This document shows, one piece after another, positions 55,324-64,000 of a stretch of 64,000 nucleotides of DNA; the first letter of the stretch is position 1; each line of letters begins with the position of its first letter. The notes under the pieces were generated by a model, which was not told where the DNA came from, made no database searches, and saw only the letters and a program-made list of their open reading frames with translations. A program made the translations under genes and the position numbers. The stretch is taken from positions 244,514,569 through 244,578,568 of the forward strand of contig CAKMRJ010005523.1 in the NCBI GenBank assembly GCA_928212115.1, read 5' to 3'. Source of the stretch: Lactuca virosa. Lineage: Eukaryota > Streptophyta > Magnoliopsida > Asterales > Asteraceae.

Positions 55324-57129
55324 TGTAGCGCCCGCAAATTCAGGCTAGTCAATTTAGAGACGATAAGCATCAAAAATGACTTTTTGATAGAAGATTATTT
55401 ATAATAAATAATCTTAACTAAGTTTTATTATATGTCACAAGGTTTCTGTACATATAAAGAATGCTGAAATCCGAGTTATAACGAAAAAGTTATGACATGT
55501 CGAAGTTTCGTGACAAAACCGGCACGACACCGGAAATCGTAAAAAGTGAGTTTATGATAAACTGCTTTTTAGCCTTAGGGGTCTAAATGAAAGTTTTAGA
55601 GTACGTCTCCACCTACGCGTGCATATAAAGAACGTAAAAAACGAAGGTCGTATGCAAAAGTTATGACCTTCCGAAGATGCAGCTGTGTCAGAAACCCTAA
55701 TATGACCGGACTCACGACGTGAGCCTCTTTTCTCACGATGTGAGGAGTCAAAACGCCACTTTTCAAGGCTAGAATGTAGATGGCAAGTCTACGGAACGGG
55801 CTCACGATGTGAGCATCAATTCTCACGACGTGAGGAGTCAAGCAGACACCGTGCAAGCCTAGAACGCAGGTGGCGAAGCTACGAGGTGATCAGGCACGGC
55901 TCACGACGTGAGAAATGAATTCTCACGACGTTTGCTGAAGCCGTTTCCCTTCCTTAAGCTTTCTTACACCTAACTTTCTTTCTCTCTCTCGTTTGCTGAA
56001 GCCGTTTCCCTTCCCGAGCCGGACAACGACGAGCCGCTGACTATTTCTAGTTAGATTCTATCAAAGCACGCTACAAGTGAGTGCATATTACTTTCATCTT
56101 ACACATAAATATGAAATATTTTATATAAAATTACATGTTATGTGTGCATATTATCTGAGTACTTGTTGTCTATGCTGGATGATCGATTTTATATACGTTT
56201 TAAATGATTTAAACTGTATATGTATTTTATATCTACAAATATGTTGGGGTAAAACATGGGTAGATAAAATAGTTGGTGTGTGATAAAAAAAATAAGTTGG
56301 AAGATGAGATGAAAGGCGATATAGATCATGAGATGAGGGTGAGAGGTGAAAAGTGAGAAAAGCCTTTACCCAAACGTTGGCCCCGTCATCTAGCAGAGTA
56401 TGGATGACAACAATGGACTATTCTAGACGGTCCGTGGAACACTAGCAGGCTCGCAACCTGTAGATGTTGTGAACGGCGTGTTCACCCGGTGTAATCTAAA
56501 AACCCATTGACATGTATTTCCGGTGGATTGCCGAAAATAATACTGTCGATAAATGAGCTATGGACTTAGCACCCGTTGGATGAACCCTGGAAACTATAGA
56601 TTTAGTGCCTATTGTATAAACCCTGGCGACGATGTACTTCGTGCGTATTCCTTAGGAAAATTCATTAGGAATGAGTGGTAGATAATTCTTAGGGTAGATC
56701 CTTAAGAGTAAAAGAAGATAATGGGGATGAGTAATTAGGTTGATTGTTTGATGATTAAATATAATAATTATATTATTGTGGGTTGAAAACCCTATGTGCT
56801 CACCAGGTTTCCCAACCTGACCCACTCAGTTTATTTGTATCACAGGTGTCGATACGAAGCCACTTTACACTGAGAGATTTAAAGGAGATGTAGATCACTA
56901 GTGTAAATAAATGTAAGGTCTGTTTATGATTATGTTTCAGTATTGACGATGACATCCCAACGTTTTAATATGAACAAACTACATTTATTCGGAAATGCTT
57001 TGATAATATATTTATCATGTTTTTCTGAGAACAAATTTCGCAATATATTTCTTTAAAAATATACTCTGATTTTTAAAATAAAGCATAAACAAATCGGTCT
57101 TTTCTGGCCTTAAAAATGGGGATGTCACA
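55324..57129 (+). repeat. Solo LTR, family A type
   Basis: 1,806 bp, start TGTAGCGCCCGCA, end GGATGTCACA, flanked by the perfect duplication ACCCC (55319-55323 and 57130-57134). Carries GCATATAAAGAACG modules (about 55450 and 55620) and six CTCACGACGTGAG palindromes (55711-55931). Confidence 0.92.
55711..55931 (+). promoter_or_regulatory. Palindrome cluster CTCACG-N-CGTGAG in the solo LTR
   Basis: Copies at 55711, 55732, 55801, 55822, 55900 and 55922 (the last truncated): three pairs, each pair about 21 bp apart, pairs repeating every 90-99 bp. Two copies have CGATG in place of CGACG. Confidence 0.85.
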
Positions 57130-57734
57130 ACCCCTGAGTCTGTTTCAACTGCTTTGATATCTTTCAAACGGTATTGGGTCTATTTCACCACCTGAGTCTA
57201 TTTCAATTCTTGGTATCTTTCAACTGGTATTGGGTCTATTTCATCCCTTGAGTCTATTTCAACTCCTTCAGTATCTTTCAACCAGTACTGGGTCTATTTC
57301 ACCCCTACAACTAAGCATACAATAACATCAACAAAAGTCACAAAGACAACAAACACATACATGCATATCAGCAAGTGTCACAAAGACAACTATCATCCTA
57401 TAAACATAATCCAATGGGCCAACATTCCTGCCTTTGAACCATGACTACAGTGAAGAGACTCACATCTCAGTTGATACTCAACTGCTACCCTCTCTCTCTC
57501 TCTTCCAGAATGTAGGTGCTATACTCCACCTAGACAATCATACAAGACTCCCCCTCAATCCATTTCCTAAAAACTACGAACTGGCCAAAAGTCAACTCAG
57601 GTCAAAAGTCAAAGGTCAAAGATAGAGTCCATGTCATCAACACTCCTCCATACCGTGGCTCTCCTTGACCATGCCGTGGGCACAAAACGACAAGACAGTC
57701 GACTGGCCTCTGGTCGCCACACTTAGATCTGACA

Positions 57735-57930
57735 ATGGGTCGACCTGGGTTGGGTTCGGGTTCAACCCATTTATTAATTGGGTTGAAGTTTTCAACCCAA
57801 ACCAACATGTTTATTTAAATGGGTTGATATTTTTCAACCCAACCCAACCTTTTACATAAATGAGTTGTCACCGGGTTGACCTGTTTATGTAGTTCCCGAC
57901 TCAACCTACCACATAAATTGGTTAAACCTA
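57735..57930. repeat. Series of GGGTTGA/TCAACCC inverted repeats
   Basis: Short inverted repeats in a row: GGGTTCAACCC, CAACCC..GGGTTG across TTATTAATT-like loops, GGGTTGAAG...TTCAACCC, GGGTTGAT...TTCAACCC. Non-coding; probably a small transposon or repeat of unknown class. Confidence 0.6.
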
Positions 57931-58333
57931 GGTTAACCCATTTAAATAAATAAATTAAAAAAAGATTACACCACTTAAATTAGTTCCAAACGTAAATAAA
58001 GTTTCAAAGTATGACAAAAGCACAATCCTAATGCACAAATACATATAAATTGTTCAAATAGCATTAAAAATGTTTAATTTCAAAGTGATTTTGGAGAGTA
58101 GTTAGTATTGTTGGTGTTAAGAAAAAAAGATGAGAATTAGGTTTGCATTTTTTTAAACATAAATAATAATACAACATTATAATTTATCCCATTTGTTTGA
58201 TTATATTGTTGGATCCAAGGTTATAAATAACATTAGACGTGACTTGGTGGCAATGTCAAGCCTCAAGTTTTTACTAGTCGTGATGAACCACATCATTTGT
58301 AAAGCGTGACTTAAGGTGACAACTTTGTATATA

Positions 58334-58379
<46 letters not shown>

Positions 58380-59430
58380 TATTATTTATTTTTTATACAT
58401 ATATGACTTAAAACGACATTTTGTTAAAGCGTGACGTCAAGTACAAACCTTGGAGCTATGACGCGCCATGATAAGCTTTTTAAAACATTATTGGATCTTT
58501 CTTGATATTATTTAGCTACCACTCTTAGCCTCTTTTGAATTAGAGCTTAACTTTGAATATATGGGTTATAAACAATTTGACTTTAACTTGAGGGTTGATA
58601 AACACTTTGAATTTAGATTACATGTTACTAAACCCTTTTGACTTTGCCTTTGGGTCTATAACACCCTTTATTTGAAATTACTAAATCAATGAGAACTTTG
58701 TTGATTTTAAATTGATTTTGAAAGTTTGATTTAAGTATAATGACATCCATCATTATTATTTTGAACAAGTCAACCTTAAGTATACTTATCAGGCAATCCG
58801 TGATTTGTGTGGTTGAACTTAAACTTTGTTATGATATTATATTGATACAACCTCGCTATCTTTTTAACTAAAACTTTTGTTTGGTATTTGAGACCAGTAT
58901 TTTTGCAATTTTACCTCTGAAACTCTTTTGAACTAAAATAAGAGGATTTTATAAATGTTTATAACTACCCTACCGAAGGGTATTTCAAGTGATGACAATG
59001 ACGAAGAACAATGAAATCTCATCAATCTCCCTCTCTCTCTCATGCTTTTCTTCATGTTTTCCTTAACATCTCCACGCCATGACGATAATGAAGAGAGAGT
59101 GTTGGAGGTGAGATGACGATGGTGAATAAAGGTGATGCTAGTGGTGGTTTGAAGGGGATGATTAAGATGATGATCTTGTGTAGAGATTTGTCAAATATAT
59201 AAGCTTCTAGGTTTCATTTTGGAAGTTGGGATGAATATGACAATTTTTTTAGGTTTTAAATTAGTTTTTAAATTGATGAGAGAGAGAGAGAGATTTCACA
59301 AAAAATTTCGACGACCTTCAAACTTAAGGCCATCCATACAACAAATTTCTCATAAGGACCATCTATGGTACTTTTTGTAAACCATTGGGACATTTTTGAA
59401 AAATTGTCTAATTATTGGAAAGGGAATCGA
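57931..59430. other. Intergenic region, low complexity
   Basis: AT-rich with a TA microsatellite at about 58335-58378, two CGTGAC-containing direct repeats around it (58235-58460), CT/GA-rich stretches (59025-59040 and 59278-59293) and no convincing gene on either strand. Confidence 0.5.
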
Positions 59431-59439
59431 GCTTTTGTC

Positions 59440-60769
59440 CAAACTCCAATCTTTTATCGTAAATCCAGAGATCCATCCCTGAGAGCAAAAATCGTTCTGC
59501 GGCTTCTTCCTCATACTCTTCTGTACTCGAGGTAGCTTCTTCATTTCCATCTCTGCCTTTTTCTTCTTTATGCTAACCCTAATTCCTCCATCTTCGATGC
59601 CGACCGCCATTGTTAAACGGATTTGGTGATTGAGTACGGTTGTTGATTTCGGAAATTGGTTGATTGGAGTAACCAAGTTCCGCCATTGTTACTCTAGTTG
59701 AGAGACTAGATTGGTAGAATCCGAATGTTTTATCGATCAGTTTCTCATCTTCAGTCTAGTTACTGCTTTTCTTATTACTGGTTTTCTCTTTTAGATCAAC
59801 TTCTGCTATTAGTATTTTTGAAAATTACACAAACTTTTTGCTGTTACAATGTGTTGCGATGATTAACTTATGCACGTGATTTCAAATATTTTTCCTTCAT
59901 TTTGCTTCGAATTTGTTATCTGTAATTTGCAACATGTAGTTCGTTTCATGTCGGCATTTGCAATTGGATATTTTAGTTCTAGGTCGGTTGTATTTGAGAA
60001 AAAAACTTGAAAGTATAAAATTACAACGAGAAATGCAAGAGGATTGGGGCCATGATGGAGAACTGATTAAGAAGTGCTAAATAACTGGACGCCTTTAATC
60101 CTATGCTCCGGTCCATCTTCTTCACTTTTTTAAATTCCTTACTTGCAGATCAACATCATCCACCACGTTTTTCTCATCATTCAGCCAGGTTGGTGTTTGT
60201 TTTGTAAGTAAACTCATTGTGTGTAAAACAGATATACCACCTTTATCCTTGTATGACTGTGCTTTATGCTATCAATGTGTAACATATGAATGATGCTCTA
60301 ACTCTAAAAACTCAGTTTCCTCTCTTCTAATGGGAGACTTGCTTAAGCTACACATCAATAATTGATTTTTGGTGCATATGCACATTGATTTCAGGTGATT
60401 GTGAAGTTGAGGATGAATTACTTACTTTGGCAGTTGCTAATTGTTAATATGGCTTAGCTGAATCATATCAGCTTTTAGATTTGGGTACAAAGTCATTTGC
60501 ATGTTTCATGTGCCAAATAAGACATTAAGAAACCTGATGTCAATTGTCAAGTTAATTGAGTTCTGATTAAACTTTCTACTGCATATAAGCACCATCATGA
60601 ACTTAATGGTGTTATTTGATTGCCTGAGTCTTACATATGCATTTTGTATGATGCAAAATGCAGTTAATATGACTAAAAATAAGAGGCAAGGTTGTAATTT
60701 GAAGTTTATACATTGTATGTGTGTTTTCCATAATTGGCAGGTTGTAAAAGCTAAGTTGCAGTATATCCA
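59440..60769 (+). other. Promoter/5' leader region of the phosphotransferase gene
   Basis: A CT-rich tract (59495-59620) looks like a transcript leader. The last leader exon begins after the acceptor TAATTGGCAG at 60740 and runs 29 bases to the ATG. Earlier leader exon boundaries cannot be fixed by eye; TTACTTGCAG at 60149 is one candidate acceptor. Confidence 0.4.
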
Positions 60770-61633
60770 ATGGGATATATAGGTGTTCATGGCATAAATG
60801 CACTTCACAAATACAAGTACAGTGGAATTGATCACTCTTATCTTGCAAAATATGTCCTACAACCATTTTGGAGTCGATTTGTTACTTTCTTCCCTCTTTG
60901 GATGCCGTAAGTGATGTTCACCTTTTTCTCTTCATACAACATACATACTCATTGGTGATTCTTCTTTATGTATGTAACTAATTATTTTGTCTTCTTGCTG
61001 CATGTCATGGATGCTTTAGACCCAATATGGTAAAATGCCTTTTCAACTATCTTATCTTGCATTGCTATATAACTTAAACTTTTTTTTCCCTTGTTTTGTT
61101 TTCTTACAGAGGTTTCTTCTCTTTTCAGATAACACTAACAGGATTCATGTTCTTGCTCATCTCTGCATCACTTGGCTATGTGAGTTTGCTTTCATCTTTG
61201 TACATAAACAAACATTTAAACTATTACTTTTTGCTTTTTTTCTAACTTGTATTTATGTTTGGGCTTGTTTTAGATATATTCACCTCAATTAGATTCTCCA
61301 CCACCAAGATGGGTTCACTTTGCTCATGGATTACTCCTCTTCTTGTACCAGGTTTTGTTCACCTTTATGAAATTATGTCTTTATTCCTCTGATATACTTA
61401 AGTATCTATATTTCATTAGTTAAAGTGGAATAGAATTGTCTAGGTGTTCATTTGGGTGTTATTTCTTCATTACCAATGTTCAAAATTCCTGTATGTTGAT
61501 TCTAGACTTTTGATGCTGTTGATGGAAAGCAAGCTAGAAGGACAAACTCATCTAGTCCATTGGGAGAGCTTTTTGATCATGGTGATTATTACTTATAAAT
61601 AATGTTTCATATTGTTTGCTAATAATGAAAACT

Positions 61634-61670
<37 letters not shown>

Positions 61671-62244
61671 CTTTTTTTTTTGTAATTTCTGCAGGATGTG
61701 ATGCACTTGCATGTGCAGTATGCCTTCTTTGTTTCTCAAGTCTATATTCAACAGCTGTCATTGTTGTCCAATTGTATTTTATTAATATATAAATTATGAT
61801 TCAGTTGGAGGCATTGGCGTTTGGAAGCACTGCTATGTGTGGAAGATACACATTTTGGTTTTGGGTGATTTCAGCTGTTCCCTTTTATGGAGCAACATGG
61901 GAACAGTAAGTAACAAAAGTTTTTTTATTTTTTTATTTTTTTAGAATTAATAATTATAAGTATGCTGAAGTTAGTTTTCATGTTGCAGTTACTTTACAAA
62001 CACATTAATCCTTCCAGCAGTAAATGGACCTACAGAGGGTCTCATGCTGATCTACGTGGCACATTTCTTCACTGCTATAGTTGGTATGCAACTCTTAGGC
62101 TTCTAGAATCTTCTATTCACTCCTTTTGTAACATTATTTAATTGTTTATTTATTCACATGATCATTTTAATTACAGGTGCTGAGTGGTGGGCACAAGATG
62201 TTGGGAAGTCTATTCCCCTTTTGGGTTGGGTTCCTTTTATAGAT

Positions 62245-62301
<57 letters not shown>

Positions 62302-63782
62302 AACACACACAAACACATACACACATTTTTTGCTTAATCTTTTTATATTATTGAATTCAGGAATCCCTACATATGGAGCAGTTTTGTTTTGTATGATAGT
62401 TTTTGCAGTTATACCAACACTCACCTTCAAGTAAGTATATATCTTTTTCTAAATTAATTTTACTCTTCTTTTATATCATTTTGCTTTGATTTTTATTTAT
62501 TTATTTATTTATGGTTTTAGTGTGCAGAATGTTTATAAGGTTGTATGCATGAGACATGGAAGCATGCTAAAGGCCTTGGCCATGGTAATAAGTAATGGCG
62601 ATTTTTTTCTTAATCATATGGCTCATGTCTTGATTGTTAAAAGACTTATTTGCCCCTCTTTATCTTTCCATGACAGCTTGTCCCATTTGGTGTACTCTTG
62701 GCAGTAGTTCTTCTGTGGTATGTGCCTTTTTCTATTTTTCTTACTCCATATGTCCCAAAAATTTAAACACTTATTTTTAGAAAGATTTGAGGATTTGTCA
62801 TTCTGAGGCATTATATATGTATAGGGATTTTATGTCTCCATATGATTTGATCGGGAGTTACCCACATATGGTTGTTATGGGAGTTGGACTAGCATTTGGG
62901 TTCCTTGTGGTAAGATTTCATTCTATGTGGAATATAAAACTCAAATTACAAATTATAAACTGAAAATTAAATTTATAGTTTTTTGGCTTCTTTTAGAAAT
63001 GTGGGAGACTGACTAATCACTAATGACTATTCATGTATTTGCAGGGAAGGATGATATTGGCTCACTTGTGTGATGAGCCTAAGGGATTAAAAACTAGTAT
63101 GTCCATGGTAAGTTTTAATTAAAATATTTACTAATCACATCTTTTAAATAGTCAATGATATGATTTACTAATCCATTTTATTTTCCTTTTTAGTCCTTGT
63201 TCTATCTCCCGCTTGCCATTGCAAATGCACTCACTGCCTGGTTGAATGAGGGGTATGTGGTCTTCTAACCTATAAATATAATCCCACTTTTTTCATCTTC
63301 TAATGCTAGAAATAGCAACATATTTCTCACTCATTTGTTTATTATAGCAATCTACTTTTAGTTCTTTCAATCACACAATCTGATGCTATAATAATAATAA
63401 TTAGGAAACAAAAAATAAAATAAAAAGTACATTGCTGTTTGTTGCATTTGATTGGCTAAAAATGGTTATTGAAATATGTGGCAGAATTCCCCTAATTGAT
63501 GAGAAATGGGTTCTGCTAGGTTTCTGTCTATACACAGGTATCTAAAAATCAACATTATTACTTAAAATTTTTGATGAAATTGTAATTGAATATATTCTTT
63601 TGTCATGAATATCTCTCAGGTGCACTGTATCTACACTTTGCTACATCAGTGATTCACGAAATCACAACAGCACTTGGAATCTATTGTTTCAGGTATAAAC
63701 CATTTTTTTTTCTTTTTTCTTGATTATATATGGTTGCTAACTAAGTGGTAAAAATAACAGGATCACAAGAAAAGAGGCTTGA
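60770..63782 (+). CDS. AAPT1: Aminoalcohol phosphotransferase (choline/ethanolamine phosphotransferase)
   Basis: Joins CDP-choline or CDP-ethanolamine to diacylglycerol, the last step of the CDP-alcohol pathway to phosphatidylcholine and phosphatidylethanolamine, in the ER membrane. Eighteen coding exons: 60770-60906, 61020-61029, 61129-61179, 61274-61351, 61506-61581, 61695-61717, 61805-61905, 61989-62083, 62177-62245, 62361-62430, 62521-62584, 62677-62717, 62825-62909, 63045-63107, 63194-63252, 63485-63537, 63620-63692, 63761-63782; all GT-AG and in frame. They give 389 aa, the usual plant AAPT length. The family motif DG-x2-AR-x8-G-x3-D-x3-D is exact at residues 98-120 (Asp98, Gly99, Arg103, Asp116, Asp120). 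It starts [17 protein letters not shown], ends FRITRKEA and has multiple hydrophobic spans. No defect seen. AAPT1 versus a sister paralogue cannot be decided here. Confidence 0.95.
61639..61680. repeat. Poly-T tract in intron 5
   Basis: About 40 T with one interruption, 15 bp upstream of the 23-nt exon 6. Likely length-variable. Confidence 0.9.
62247..62310. repeat. Compound CT/CA microsatellite at the start of intron 9
   Basis: About 17 CT units then about 10 CA units, beginning at the intron's first bases (donor is G|GTCTCT). Intron 9 is 115 nt, so more than half of it is repeat. Confidence 0.9.
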
Positions 63783-64000
63783 GAAATGTGATTGCAGAAA
63801 ATTCATGTGTATCCTTACTGTGTTTTTGGTGCGACTTTTGCTACACACTTGATGTTTTTTTTTGGTAGGAAAAATTTACAGTTTATTCGTTTAGTCTGCT
63901 TTTGCATTTTTTTTTTTACTATAAGCTGTAAGGTTACTTTTTATGATGTGGTGCTTTTGGGTCGGCTTTAGTGATGGTAAATGGTAATGTCTGTGGGAAT
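63783..64000 (+). other. 3' UTR region of the phosphotransferase gene
   Basis: T-rich sequence after the TGA (63780-63782), no further coding exon. The window ends before a poly(A) site can be placed. Confidence 0.5.

Larger units (their letters stand above)
55020..57730 (-). repeat. LTR, family G (minus strand), interrupted; right end approximate
   Basis: Left end TGTAACGTCCC at 55020. On the minus strand it has the AACTCACTAAGATT plus TGCTTAC block (about 55237-55260), tandem GGGTCTATTTCA-type motifs (57135-57305), GATGTGAGTCTCTTCAC (about 57455) and CCATGCCGTGG/CCATACCGTGG half-decayed palindromes (57650-57685). A solo LTR (55324-57129) sits inside. The right end fades near 57730 without a recognisable terminus. 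Confidence 0.6.

Noticed and set aside
59350..59676. 108-codon minus-strand ORF upstream of the phosphotransferase gene
   Set aside because: Lys-rich, no family recognised, overlaps the CT-rich leader candidate of the phosphotransferase; no introns or conserved motifs. Expression evidence would be needed.
62243..62434. Ser-Leu and His-Thr repeat ORF
   Set aside because: Translation of the CT/CA microsatellite in intron 9 joined to exon 10.

Overview
The window is nuclear DNA of a flowering plant: GT-AG introns, two conserved plant housekeeping/regulatory genes, and dense nested LTR retrotransposons. The repeat style suggests a large eudicot genome, and the LTR families look to me like those of Asteraceae (lettuce-like); the sequence itself proves only that it is a plant, so the genus is inference.

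Positions 1-47,066 are a retrotransposon graveyard that can be dissected layer by layer. (i) A Ty1/copia element on the minus strand is split: integrase and reverse transcriptase lie at 45,423-47,066, the RNase H end lies at 20,754-21,260, and about 24 kb of other elements sits between. (ii) That 24 kb is a decayed Ty3/gypsy element of Tat type on the minus strand: 5' LTR 44,810-45,418, gag, integrase fragments, an antisense ORF at 21,440-23,440, and a truncated 3' LTR at 21,270. (iii) A pol-less gypsy element (24,230-39,140) interrupts the Tat integrase and is itself interrupted by a nearly complete copia element (27,208-35,148) with 847-bp LTRs and an ATATG target duplication. (iv) In the left third there is a four-deep stack: a gag-only gypsy element (about 433-17,915) contains a solo LTR (2,238-13,965), which contains a full-length pol-less gypsy element (2,427-13,319), which contains another solo LTR (8,160-10,980). 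Perfect 5-bp target duplications support the three inner insertions.

Positions 47,820-64,000 are gene-rich. A plant-specific DYRK-type protein kinase (LisH-like N terminus, C-terminal kinase; seven coding exons, 1,059 aa) runs from about 47,820 to 52,690. Downstream lie a 1-kb PIF/Harbinger-like element carrying only a Myb-like ORF, a MULE transposase fragment, and a minus-strand LTR with a solo LTR inside it. The window ends with a complete aminoalcohol phosphotransferase gene (18 coding exons including a 10-nt microexon, 389 aa), the last step of phosphatidylcholine and phosphatidylethanolamine synthesis.

The most unusual signal is in the LTRs. Several LTR families carry clusters of a short CpG-bearing palindrome. 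The palindrome sequence differs between families, but in four of them its position is the same: one cluster just upstream of the TATA box and a second about 600-800 bp downstream of it. The same LTRs share two other conserved blocks (AGGTGAGTCTTCTCAC, and CTCACTAAGCTT followed by TGCTTAC) separated by a family-specific GC-rich tandem array. This looks like a modular regulatory or RNA architecture that standard annotation does not name.
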